A stretch of 64,000 bases of DNA from Paracoccaceae bacterium (GTDB taxonomy: Bacteria > Pseudomonadota > Alphaproteobacteria > Rhodobacterales > Rhodobacteraceae): assembly GCA_026709265.1 (NCBI GenBank), contig JAPOTI010000119.1:1-64000 (forward strand). Reading direction: 5' to 3'. Position numbers and translations under genes: made by a program. The notes beneath the pieces were generated by a model. The model ran no database searches, was not told the origin of the DNA, and worked only from the letters and a program-made list of their open reading frames with translations. Shown piece by piece: positions 1 through 7,966 of this stretch (position 1 is the stretch's first letter; each line of letters begins with the position of its first letter).

Positions 1-6
1 CCCCAG

Positions 7-45
7 AATTCTCACCCTGATTGTCGCAAATTCTCACCCTGATTG
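7..45. repeat. tandem 17-bp direct repeat, probable insertion-sequence end
   Basis: The sequence AATTCTCACCCTGATTG occurs at 7-23 and again at 29-45, a 22-bp period. Short tandem repeats of this kind occur at the ends of IS21-type and some other insertion sequences, so this may be the end of an element lying mostly left of the window. No transposase of such an element is visible here, so the family cannot be assigned. Confidence 0.4.
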
Positions 46-381
46 ACGCGCCACAAGCGCGAATCCCTGCCAACCCATAAGGAGCCCGCGTCTCATAGGG
101 TGTGAACAGGTACACACCCCAACGCAACCGGGCTGTTCACCATCAATGCCACAGGCAGACGCACAAGGCCCTGCACGCCGGTCAGCGATCGTCACTGTGA
201 CATCACATCGACATCAGGGGGTGAGTAGTTACAAAAGTCCTTGATATTTTTGGACAGTTTTGCATAAAGAAACACATAAAGAGACTGTGAAATCCCAAAA
301 AAAGCCCATAATGTTCCACCCCGCGCCCGTCCCGCAAACGATCGTTTTTCAGATTCGGCACCTCTGGTATTGAGGCTGGCC
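46..381. other. gene-poor leader region
   Basis: I see no convincing coding sequence between the tandem repeat and the first gene. The stretch contains the first copy of a repeated sequence with a palindromic core (334-348) and an A/T-rich segment around 230-305. The reading frames open here show no recognisable domain. Confidence 0.4.
334..348. repeat. 15-bp sequence with palindromic core, copy 1 (candidate recombination site)
   Basis: GCAAACGATCGTTTT occurs here and, identical, at 1732-1746. Its core AAACGATCGTTT is a perfect 12-bp palindrome. The two copies bracket the hypothetical gene and the AbiEii-like gene, and the second lies just upstream of the serine resolvase coding region. They could be recombination half-sites used by that enzyme. 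A 15-bp match can arise by chance in a window this size, so the case rests on palindromy and position. Confidence 0.35.
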
Positions 382-921
382 ATGCCCCCGCCCATTGCCG
401 ATCCCATTGAGGTTCTTGTCCCCCTGATTCAAGAGGATGGTACCTTTCCCGATCATGTCGAGGCACCCTATAATTACTGGCATGAGCCTTGGTTTTTATG
501 CACGTATCTGCGCCCCGACCATCAGTTTTGCGGCCCGATCGCCACCACCGCATTTGTCTATGATGCAGAGTGTGTGGACAGCATCATCTGTCATAAGCAA
601 GCCGGCTGTGCGCGGAAAGCCTCCCCTGCCGAGCTCTCCCGCTTATGGGTGCAGGGAACAACAGGCGATCCGCACGTGGACGATCGGGTGATACTGGATG
701 TTCTCGCCGAGCTTCCTCTTGATGATTTAATCACGGTCTTTACGCATTCAGGTGCGTGCCCGCGCGACATTGCCCGTGTTTACCGCCAGCATCCGCACCG
801 TATTACCTATCCGGTCTTTATCGCCTTAAATCAATGGTCGGATATCGGACCGAAAGAGTTGCCCCGGATGTATGTCAAAGAAATGTTTACCGAATATGAC
901 GGTGGATCACGTGCATGGTGA
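382..921 (+). CDS. hypothetical protein upstream of AbiEii-like gene
   Basis: A 179-residue protein that I do not recognise. I chose the ATG at 382 because GAGG at 372-375 sits six bases upstream; a TTG at 370 would add four residues. It has several Cys and His residues in its first half, is rich in Pro, and shows no predicted signal peptide or membrane helix. Its stop overlaps the ATG at 915 of the following nucleotidyltransferase gene by a few bases, so the two are probably co-transcribed and translationally coupled. The pairing suggests a partner or antitoxin role, but the protein lacks the recognisable winged-helix of AbiEi. Function unknown. Confidence 0.5.
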   Translation: MPPPIADPIEVLVPLIQEDGTFPDHVEAPYNYWHEPWFLCTYLRPDHQFCGPIATTAFVYDAECVDSIICHKQAGCARKASPAELSRLWVQGTTGDPHVDDRVILDVLAELPLDDLITVFTHSGACPRDIARVYRQHPHRITYPVFIALNQWSDIGPKELPRMYVKEMFTEYDGGSRAW

Positions 922-1726
922 TGGCCTCCGATTCCCGTTCTGCACCTTATCGGTTGCCAGCACGTCTTCAAATCCCCTTTGAGCGTGCAATACAGCTGTT
1001 CTGTGTGATCTCTTATCATCAACTGATGGATCGGATATCCGCTTTGGCGGTGGGACCGCCCTTGCGTTACAATGGGCACATCGCCATTCGACGGATCTTG
1101 ACTTTGCCGTCGATCAAGCCATGTTTGATCGCGCCTTTCCAGTACAGGAGTGTCAACAGATTAAACAGTCGTTTGATCAGCAACGTGACAGCCATCTCGA
1201 TCACGCACCTCTCACCGCGTTTACGCTTAATTGGCGGGGGATGGGATATCGCATTCAAGGCGTTCCAGTTTCGCTGGTCCGGTCGCGATTGGCGCAACGC
1301 TCCACCACCGATATCCTGTCGCCCTATGTGGTCGGCATGAGTGCCATCCATCTTGTTGAACCCGCGGTTATTCTGAATGTAAAAATTGAAGGTCGTCTGA
1401 TTGACGCGAACTCACCGGCTGATCGGGATGGATATGATATCGCGTATGCACTCAAATATCATCCGGACATTTTCCACCAGGCCATGAAAGGTGTTCATTT
1501 CGGGATATTCTGTGAGCGGGTATCATCCTGTAGTGGCGTGACGGGGGTCGACCGTGCCATTCTTGCCCCCACCGATCAATCACTGGCCGATAATCCACGG
1601 GGTTATCTGAATGATCATGCCGAGATCATCATGGCGTTATCACAGGATGATACCCGCTCGTCACCCCCACACTCCAATCCGCTTGATATCCCGGACCCCA
1701 CAACTCCGCCGGCGCCATGGAAATGA
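915..1726 (+). pseudogene. AbiEii/AbiGii-type nucleotidyltransferase, apparent frameshift
   Basis: Reading from about 1037, the translation begins RFGGGTALALQWAHRHSTDL and continues with LDFAVD. This is the GG(T)AL...(S/T)DLDF signature of the AbiEii/AbiGii nucleotidyltransferase family, whose members are toxins of abortive-infection or toxin-antitoxin systems. A later segment near 1360-1480, with an RDGYDIAYAL-like helix, also fits the family. The frame with the signature has no ATG, GTG or TTG between the stop at 980 and 1121. A second frame starting at ATG 915 gives a plausible N-terminus (residues PFERAIQLF, then YHQLMD) that would join the signature frame if one base were missing near 1027-1035. 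The gene is therefore probably a decaying toxin gene, unless there is a base-call error or recoding. Confidence 0.6.
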
Positions 1727-1731
1727 CTGTT

Positions 1732-1746
1732 GCAAACGATCGTTTT
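1732..1746. repeat. 15-bp sequence with palindromic core, copy 2
   Basis: Second identical copy of GCAAACGATCGTTTT, 1398 bp from the first. It lies immediately upstream of the preferred resolvase start at 1756. Resolvases often act at sites next to their own gene, which makes this a reasonable candidate res or crossover site, unproven. Confidence 0.35.
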
Positions 1747-1755
1747 AGAGAGCCC

Positions 1756-2145
1756 ATGACGGTCTATCCCCGCACCGGCGACATCCTGGGATACGCCCGT
1801 GTCTCCACCCGGGATCAGGATCTGTGCAGACAGATCGGCCGTCTGATCCAGCACGGCGTCGTGCGGGTGTTTGAAGACGTGATCTCTGGCAAAACATTCA
1901 CGCGCCCGGGGATGGCCGCCGCGCTCGATCAGGTCCGCCCCAACGATACCCTCGCCGTCATCCGCCTCGATCTCTTGGGCCGCTCGCTCAAAGAACTCCT
2001 GACAACCGTCGAAGATCTCAAGGCCCGCGGGATCCATCTGATCAGCCTGGAAGAACGCATCGATAAATCCTCCGCTGCCGGGGAACTGGTGTTCCACGTC
2101 TTTGGGGCACTGGCACGGCGCTGGACAGCGACAGCAAGCTCATGA
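1756..2145 (+). pseudogene. serine recombinase (resolvase/invertase), truncated
   Basis: The N-terminal catalytic domain of a small serine recombinase is clear: GYARVSTRDQD with the nucleophilic serine, then AVIRLDLLGRSLKELL containing the conserved Arg residues, and LEERIDKSSAAGELVFHVFGAL. ATG 1756 gives the usual short lead before the GYARVST strand; ATG 1717 is in frame but would place the palindromic repeat inside the gene. At about 2118, after HVFGALA, the family continues with an EFERxLIRERT-like helix and a DNA-binding helix-turn-helix. Here the sequence becomes that of an IS1-like transposase and the recombinase frame ends at 2145. The DNA-binding domain is missing, so the protein is probably inactive. 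Confidence 0.75.
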
Positions 2146-2715
2146 TGTCGTGGCTGGTGGGGGACCGTTCGGGAGAGACGGCCATTGAATTGATGGACGA
2201 CGGTACGGGCGAGACTGGCCAACCGGGTCCAGCTGACCACCGGCGGCCTGAAAGCCTATCTGGAAGCCGTGGCGGGCGCGTTCGGCGGCGATATCGATGA
2301 CGCGATGCTGGTCAAGATCTACGGCGAGAGCGCCAACGGCAGACGCTATGACAGGAAGCACTCGCCCGCGCAGTGCAGGGGCACGAGGAAGGTTGTCATC
2401 GAGGGAAACCCGTCCCGGAAAGCCATCAGCACGTCGCATATTGAGCGCCACAACCTGAGCATGAGAATGCACATGCGCCGTTTCACGCGGTTGACCAACG
2501 CCTTCAGCAAGAAGATAGAGAACCACGTTCACATGGTCGCGCTTTACACCTTCTGGTACAACCTGATGTGCGTCCACGGATCTCTTCGTGTGACTCCCGC
2601 GATGGAGGCAGGATTGACCGATACAATGGACATGGAAGAGTTTATCGCCATCATGGACGACCGCGCGCCCAAGCCGAAACCGCGCGGACCCTACAGCAAG
2701 AGAAATTCAAACTGA
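2118..2715 (+). mobile_element. IS1-like transposase remnant, 5'-truncated and frameshifted
   Basis: From 2121 the translation runs LDSDSKLMMSWLVGDRSG and ETAIELMDD, matching the interior of an IS1-family DDE transposase. At 2202 one extra G shifts the frame. After it the translation resumes as VRARLANRVQLTTGGLKAYL and continues without a break to 2715, including STSHIERHNLSMRMHMRRFT, FSKKIENH and LRVTPAMEAG, all typical of the family. The 5' part of the transposase is missing and is replaced by resolvase sequence. It is a dead fragment that inserted into or recombined with the resolvase gene, and its stop lies about 70 bp before the mrp coding region. Confidence 0.85.
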
Positions 2716-2787
2716 CTCACCACCTTTTATGTAGGCAACAATATCAACCATGCGACATGAGCGCCGTGTCTAGCGAGGACAAAAACA

Positions 2788-3846
2788 CTGACCATTACCA
2801 AAGAACATATTCTCGATGAACTGAGGCGCATCGGTCTGCCCGATGGTGGCGACATCGTCTCGCGCGCCTTTGTCAAGGCCCTGCATGTTGATGGCGGGCG
2901 AGTCAGTTTTGTCCTGGAAGTCCCTCAGCAGCATGGCCAGGGAATGGAACCGGTGCGCCGCGCTGCTGAAGAGTTGGTTGGCAAACTTCCGGGAGTCAAC
3001 ACAGTCTCGGTGGTCATGACGGCACATAGTGACGCCACGACGAATGAGAAGGCCCCACCGAATCTGAAAATTGGCCGCCATCCTTCCGGTGGAAACACAG
3101 TCACGCAATTTCCAAATATCGGCCGCATTATTGCCATTGCATCTGGCAAAGGCGGTGTCGGCAAGTCGACCATCGCCGTCAACCTCGCCGTTTCACTTGC
3201 CCGGCGCGGCGACCGCGTTGGAATCCTTGATGCTGACATTCATGGCCCCTCGTTGCCAATGATGATGGGTGTGACCAAGAAGCCGGTTTCACCTGACGGT
3301 AAAATGATACGCCCTCTCACCGCGCATGGCGTGACAATGATGTCGATTGGCCTCCTCTTGCCCGCAGAGGAGGCGGTGATCTGGAGAGGCCCGATGCTGA
3401 TGGGCGCGCTGCAGCAGATGTTGCAACAGGTCGAATGGGGGCAGCTCGATACGCTGGTTGTCGACCTGCCGCCAGGTACCGGTGACGTCCAGCTGACATT
3501 ATGCCAGAAATTCGAACTGTCGGGTGCAATCATTGTCTGTACACCGCAGCAGGTCGCATTACTTGATGCCCGCCGTGCCATTGCCATGTTCAAGAAACTG
3601 AATATCAATATTCTTGGTCTCGTTGGCAATATGACTCATAGTATCTGTAGCAAATGCGGGCACCATAATCCCACCTTTGGAGGAAAAGGCCTACAACAGG
3701 AAGCCGCTGCGAATGCTATCCCGCTGCTCGGCGAAATCCCCTTTGCACCGGATATCGGGATATCCGGCGACAAAGGGGTCCCAATCATTCTTCAGGACCG
3801 ACCGACCGCATCAATCATCAGGTCAATCGCTGAACAACTGGACTGA
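2788..3846 (+). CDS. apbC: Mrp/ApbC iron-sulfur cluster carrier ATPase, unusual start
   Basis: A P-loop ATPase that carries and delivers Fe-S clusters in the cytosol. The N-terminus is a MIP18/DUF59 domain (from ITKEHILDELRRIGLPDGGD), followed by a deviant Walker A, SGKGGVGKST, and a CSKCGHH segment with the CxxC that holds the cluster in this family. The first in-frame ATG (2944) would remove most of the DUF59 domain. The frame is open from 2761 but has no ATG, GTG or TTG upstream of 2944. A CTG at 2788 lies nine bases after GAGG (2775-2778), so CTG is the best visible start. Remnants of an IS1-like element end about 70 bp upstream and may have removed the original start and promoter. Product assignment is firm; start is uncertain. 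Confidence 0.88.
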   Translation: MTITKEHILDELRRIGLPDGGDIVSRAFVKALHVDGGRVSFVLEVPQQHGQGMEPVRRAAEELVGKLPGVNTVSVVMTAHSDATTNEKAPPNLKIGRHPSGGNTVTQFPNIGRIIAIASGKGGVGKSTIAVNLAVSLARRGDRVGILDADIHGPSLPMMMGVTKKPVSPDGKMIRPLTAHGVTMMSIGLLLPAEEAVIWRGPMLMGALQQMLQQVEWGQLDTLVVDLPPGTGDVQLTLCQKFELSGAIIVCTPQQVALLDARRAIAMFKKLNINILGLVGNMTHSICSKCGHHNPTFGGKGLQQEAAANAIPLLGEIPFAPDIGISGDKGVPIILQDRPTASIIRSIAEQLD

Positions 3847-3860
3847 AGCTCGACGCGATT

Positions 3861-3879
3861 CGTCACCCGGGTGGTGACG
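3861..3879 (+). terminator. hairpin downstream of mrp
   Basis: CGTCACC at 3861-3867 pairs with GGTGACG at 3873-3879 across a five-base loop, 15 bp after the mrp stop. No T-run follows, so it is a weak candidate for an intrinsic terminator. Confidence 0.3.
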
Positions 3880-4395
3880 GGTCATTCGGTGATTCTGTCA
3901 GGACACGCGGTCATTTCTGTTTCTGATGTCTCACTTGGGTGGAACTAAATCCCATAAAAATACAAAAGCAAATATAGAATTGATTGATTAAGTCTCTTCA
4001 AAATAGACAAATTTAGGGCATTTAACAACAATATATTGATTAGTTTATGAGAAAAACATCTATATATATTGAGATGATGCATAAAAATCACAGACTGAGA
4101 TAAATCTTGAAATGGTACAAAATCCCACTGGAATCTATGGACGCTTATCAAATCCCACAATAACAATGACTATGGTTTCAGCATGAACCCCTTGCTGGAG
4201 CCAATGCCGGAGGTTGCTGCCTCACCCCATTCGGCAGCTTTCATACAGGCATAGTCTTTAAGTAAACTGGATGCCCGGGCCGCGCTGCACGTCACCCCCC
4301 CCCCCTTAATGGCGGCAGTCGGTCGGGGCTCCAGAAATCGGCATTAGATCCGCTGGAGTGACAACCGGGGCAGGACAGGCAGATGGAGCGGATCA
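3880..4395. other. gene-free region with AT-rich island upstream of mraZ
   Basis: Between about 3945 and 4165 the DNA is strikingly A+T-rich compared with everything around it and encodes nothing recognisable. AAATCCCA occurs three times (3947-3954, 4120-4127, 4150-4157); the first two are embedded in similar TGGWACWAAATCCCA contexts. From 4170 to 4395 base composition returns to normal, and an uninterrupted run of eleven C residues lies at 4295-4305. The dcw promoter should be in this stretch, but I could not identify a convincing -35/-10 pair or the short TGGG-type boxes that MraZ binds in other bacteria. Confidence 0.5.
4295..4305. repeat. homopolymer C11
   Basis: Eleven consecutive C residues 90 bp upstream of mraZ. 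Such tracts are prone to slippage and to sequencing error. It lies outside any coding sequence that I can support. Confidence 0.6.
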
Positions 4396-4890
4396 TTGGG
4401 TTTTGCGTTCAGAGGAGAGTGCTGCCACAAGATCGACCAGAAGGGACGGGTGTCGGCCCCGGCAGATTTTCGGCGTGGAATTATCAGTGGGGATTTAGAG
4501 TATCAGCCGGGTACAAACGCCAGTTTCACGATTGTGTATGGCGACAGCCGACTGGCATGCCTGCAATGCTATACCGAAGAGTCGATTCGCAGCATTGATG
4601 AAGCGATTTCCTTCATGGAATTGGGATCTGAGAAACGACAGTTCCTGGAATTTTTCTTCCAGACAAAGTCCTTCAAGGCGCAACTTGATCCTGCGGGCCG
4701 ATTTGTTCTCCCCAAAAATTTGAAGACCAAGGCAGCGATCAATGGCGAGGTCTGTTTCGCCGGAACCGGCCAATCCTTCCAGATGTGGAATCCGGAATCC
4801 TTTGCGTTGCATTGTGCTGAACTGGAGAAGCAATTTCGCAACGGCAACGAGACGGTCAATCCTTTATCCATTCTCGATGCGGAAATCTGA
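4396..4890 (+). CDS. mraZ: MraZ, transcriptional regulator of the dcw cluster
   Basis: A 164-residue protein with two SpoVT-AbrB-type half domains. The first begins FRGECCHKIDQKGR followed by VSAPADFR, and the second is AQLDPAGRFVLPKNL, both diagnostic of MraZ. It binds DNA upstream of its own operon and represses it in other bacteria, and it is the usual first gene of dcw. I used TTG 4396, giving a few residues before FRGE as in homologues, with GGAGCGG at 4386-4392 as ribosome binding site; an ATG at 4383 is in another frame. The next gene, rsmH, starts 12 bp after the stop, consistent with one operon. Confidence 0.93.
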   Translation: MGFAFRGECCHKIDQKGRVSAPADFRRGIISGDLEYQPGTNASFTIVYGDSRLACLQCYTEESIRSIDEAISFMELGSEKRQFLEFFFQTKSFKAQLDPAGRFVLPKNLKTKAAINGEVCFAGTGQSFQMWNPESFALHCAELEKQFRNGNETVNPLSILDAEI

Positions 4891-4902
4891 CATGCTGGCG
4901 TC

Positions 4903-5898
4903 GTGTTGAAAATTGATGAGCCCGAATCCCTGGATCACAAGCCGGTGCTGTTGCAATCATTTCTTGATGCGGTGGCGCCAGTTCACGGAACATGGCTGGA
5001 CTGCACATTCGGTGCCGGGGGATATTCGTTAGCGCTCTGTGCCGCGGGCGCGACGAAGGTATTCGGGATTGATTGTGATCCGGAGGCGTGCAGGCGCGGA
5101 CATGTCGCCGAGAAGACTTTCAACAACATCTTTCATTTTATTCACGGCCGTTTTGGTCAATTTGATGAAATTCCGGAAATAGGCCAAATTGCTCCCCTGC
5201 AAGGCGTCGTCTTTGATCTCGGCGTGTCGTCCATGCAATTTGATACGGCGGAACGCGGCTTTTCGCTGCGCCGGGACGGTCCACTCGATATGCGGATGTG
5301 CAGGACCGGATGGTCCGCGGCAGATCTGATTAATGGCGCGTCCGAATCTCTGCTGTCCGAAATCTTTTCCAAGCTGGGCGAGGAGCATGCAGCGCGAAGA
5401 ATTGCCCGACGGATCGTGCAGCATCGGTCCGCTGGCAGGATCGAGTCCACCTTTGAACTTGCCGCAATCGTCGCAAAAGCAGTGACTCACAATCGATCGC
5501 GTCGTTTCCATCCGGCGACACGCGTCTTTCAGTCTCTTCGCATGGCAGTCAATGACGAGTTGATGCAGCTTGCGCAAGGCCTGAGTGCAGCAGAACGGAC
5601 TCTGTGCAAAGGCGGGTTTCTGGCTGTCGTTTCATTTCATTCATTGGAGGATCGAATCGTCAAGAGGTTTATGCGTGGGGATGGGCGGGACAATTCAGCC
5701 CGGCAGAATGTATCGGCTTTCGAACAGGTCAATCGCCGCCCCGTGGGGCCGTCCCGTGAAGAGATTTCATCCAATCCACGTTCAAGATCAGCGCGTCTGC
5801 GCGTGGCTGTCCGGTCGTCATTCCAAACCCGTTCGGTCGATTACGAACAGTTGGGCGTCCCCTGCATCATGGGAATGGAGAACTGGCAATGCGGGTGA
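4903..5898 (+). CDS. rsmH: 16S rRNA (cytosine(1402)-N(4))-methyltransferase RsmH
   Basis: 331 residues. It methylates N4 of C1402 in 16S rRNA in the ribosomal decoding centre, using S-adenosylmethionine. Visible motifs are HKPVLL near the N-terminus, the SAM-binding DCTFGAGGYS, FDLGVSSMQFD, RGFSLRRDGPLDMRM and the C-terminal SFHSLEDRIVKRF. The start is GTG 4903, with an adjacent TTG at 4906. The 3' end overlaps ftsL by 10 bp, so translation of the two is likely coupled. Confidence 0.95.
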   Translation: MLKIDEPESLDHKPVLLQSFLDAVAPVHGTWLDCTFGAGGYSLALCAAGATKVFGIDCDPEACRRGHVAEKTFNNIFHFIHGRFGQFDEIPEIGQIAPLQGVVFDLGVSSMQFDTAERGFSLRRDGPLDMRMCRTGWSAADLINGASESLLSEIFSKLGEEHAARRIARRIVQHRSAGRIESTFELAAIVAKAVTHNRSRRFHPATRVFQSLRMAVNDELMQLAQGLSAAERTLCKGGFLAVVSFHSLEDRIVKRFMRGDGRDNSARQNVSAFEQVNRRPVGPSREEISSNPRSRSARLRVAVRSSFQTRSVDYEQLGVPCIMGMENWQCG

Positions 5899-6248
5899 AA
5901 CATTTGCTGCTGGTTTTTCTTCCAGTCGTTGGGCTGGCATACTGGGTCACCCACGAAAGCAACAAGACACGCCAGTCGATCAAACAGGTCAAAAGTCTCG
6001 AAACGCAACTTCGGGACGACAGTCAGCGACTCGAGTTCCTGTCCGTTGAATGGGAATATTTGAACCGTCCGGATAGGCTGGAAGCGCTGGTCGAAAGATA
6101 TTTTGATCAACTCCGGCTCGTGGAGGCTCATGTGACCCGTTACGGCGAAGTGGAGTCGATACCATTCTACGATGGTGAAGAGGTCATTTATGATCAGGAA
6201 TCAGGTCTCCTGATGGCTGTTCCCTTGTCACCCACTGATACGAAATGA
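5889..6248 (+). CDS. ftsL: cell division protein FtsL
   Basis: A 119-residue bitopic membrane protein of the divisome. It has a short cytoplasmic N-terminus, one transmembrane helix (LLLVFLPVVGLAYWV, about residues 6-20) and a periplasmic coiled coil (about 28-60, rich in heptad Leu) ending in the typical LNRPDRLEAL segment. It forms a complex with FtsB and FtsQ that controls septal peptidoglycan synthesis by FtsW and FtsI. It overlaps rsmH upstream by 10 bp and ftsI downstream by 4 bp (ATGA). Its position between rsmH and ftsI confirms the assignment despite low sequence conservation in this family. Confidence 0.9.
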   Translation: MRVKHLLLVFLPVVGLAYWVTHESNKTRQSIKQVKSLETQLRDDSQRLEFLSVEWEYLNRPDRLEALVERYFDQLRLVEAHVTRYGEVESIPFYDGEEVIYDQESGLLMAVPLSPTDTK

Positions 6249-7960
6249 CTCGCGTTTTCGGTCAGCGCGTCCGTAACTGGCGCGATCGCATCAAATTCTG
6301 GCCGCGTGATGCCTCGTTGCGGTCGTGGGCGACACGAGTCGCGGACCGACAGGTCTTTGTCAGTCTCGGTTTTCTCATGCTCTTTCTCATTGTGGCCGTA
6401 CGCGTGGTGGAGATCGGTTTGACCAACCCGGGCAGCCTTCAAATCCATCGCGATGTGCCGGAGCAAGAGTTCAGCAGGGCTGATATCGTTGATCGCAACG
6501 GTGAAGAACTGGCAATGACGGTGTCAGGTTATGCCCTGTATGCCCATCCGCATGAAATGAACGGAGACGAAGCGCGTCGACGAGTCGCCATCCAACTCGC
6601 TGCATTAATTGATGACATCGATCCTGACAGGCTGGCGGCCGCTCTGACCAGCGGTCGAAAATTTATCTGGATCAAGCAGAGATTGACACCTGAACAGAAA
6701 CAGGACGTGCACGATCTGGGTGAGCCAGGCCTTCATTTCGGTCGACGACCAGTGCGCGTTTATCCAAAAGGAAAATTGGCTGCACATATTCTGGGCGGCA
6801 CGACCTATGGGGATGCAGCGGTCAATTCGGCAGTGATAGTTGGCAATGCGGGTGTCGAACATCATATGGATGCACGCCTCACGGCACCCGGGCAGTCGCA
6901 TCAACCACTGGAACTGTCGATTGACTCCCGGGTTCAGAATGTGGTTGCCAAATATCTGGCACGCGGCAAGGAAGAATATCAGGCCCAAAGGGCAAGCGCA
7001 GTCTTGATGGACGTGCAGACTGGTGAAATCCATGCCCTGGTCTCACTGCCTGATTTCGACCCCAATGCCCGCGCTGACCACCAGAGTTCTGAACTGTTTT
7101 GTGATCCGGTGCAGGGTGTCTTCGAATTTGGTTCAACTTTCAAGATCTTTGCCGCGGTGCAGGCCATTGAACTGGGTCACGTCACACCCGATTCAATGAT
7201 TTCCAATCAAAGCTTCAGACTCGGTCGCTACCAGATCAGATCGACGGAACGCGGCGACAAGATGTTGACCCTGAGAGATGTCATCGCGCAAAGTTCAAAT
7301 ACCGGTGTGGCGCAGCTTGCACTCAATATTGGTAGTGCCAAACAGCGCAATTTTCTCTCGCAGTTGGGTCTTCTTGAAAAATCAAGCATTGAATTCACCG
7401 AGGCACAAAATGTCGGACCATTGACTCCCAGTCGGTGGGCGGAATTGGAGACAGCGACAATTTCCTACGGTCACGGGGTCGCAGTGACGCAGGTGCAGCT
7501 GGCGGCAGCCTATGCGACACTGGTCAATGGGGGCTTCCGCGTGACCCCGACGATATTAAAACGCACGGATATGGGACCCGCAACAGATCGCGTCATCAGT
7601 GAGGAAACGTCCCGTGTTGCTGTTGAGTTGCTGCGCGCAGTGGTCACCGATGGTACGGCACGGTATGCCAATATTCCCGAGGTCGCAATTGGCGGAAAGA
7701 CCGGTACTGCGGATAAACAAAGACCTGAAGGCGGTTACTACCGGGACAAAGTTCTGGCGACTTTCGCTTCTGTCTTTCCGACAGACAATCCCCGTTATGC
7801 GCTTGTCGTGACGCTTGATGAAGGGACATCCGGAGACGGTTCGAAATGGGAAAGATCGGCCGGCAGAACGGCGGTACCGGTCGCAACTGTGATCATTGAG
7901 AAAGTGGCTCCGCTGCTTGGACTTGATCCAAATGAGCAACGGATTGCGGCGCGGAATTGA
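6245..7960 (+). CDS. ftsI: peptidoglycan D,D-transpeptidase FtsI (PBP3)
   Basis: A 571-residue class B penicillin-binding protein that cross-links septal peptidoglycan and is the partner of FtsW. There is one N-terminal membrane anchor (about residues 36-59), then the dimerisation domain with RADIVDRNGEELA. The transpeptidase domain carries the three active-site motifs: STFK with catalytic Ser297, SSN at 350-352 and KTGT at 485-488. It starts within ftsL (ATGA overlap) and is followed six bases later by murE. Length is normal for alphaproteobacterial FtsI. Confidence 0.95.
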   Translation: MTRVFGQRVRNWRDRIKFWPRDASLRSWATRVADRQVFVSLGFLMLFLIVAVRVVEIGLTNPGSLQIHRDVPEQEFSRADIVDRNGEELAMTVSGYALYAHPHEMNGDEARRRVAIQLAALIDDIDPDRLAAALTSGRKFIWIKQRLTPEQKQDVHDLGEPGLHFGRRPVRVYPKGKLAAHILGGTTYGDAAVNSAVIVGNAGVEHHMDARLTAPGQSHQPLELSIDSRVQNVVAKYLARGKEEYQAQRASAVLMDVQTGEIHALVSLPDFDPNARADHQSSELFCDPVQGVFEFGSTFKIFAAVQAIELGHVTPDSMISNQSFRLGRYQIRSTERGDKMLTLRDVIAQSSNTGVAQLALNIGSAKQRNFLSQLGLLEKSSIEFTEAQNVGPLTPSRWAELETATISYGHGVAVTQVQLAAAYATLVNGGFRVTPTILKRTDMGPATDRVISEETSRVAVELLRAVVTDGTARYANIPEVAIGGKTGTADKQRPEGGYYRDKVLATFASVFPTDNPRYALVVTLDEGTSGDGSKWERSAGRTAVPVATVIIEKVAPLLGLDPNEQRIAARN

Positions 7961-7966
7961 TCATTC

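Noticed and set aside
3940-4165. AT-rich island as a replication origin
   Set aside because: No cluster of DnaA boxes (TTATCCACA-like) and no origin-associated genes nearby.
4160-4395. MraZ-binding box array upstream of mraZ
   Set aside because: I could not find regularly spaced TGGG-type repeats.
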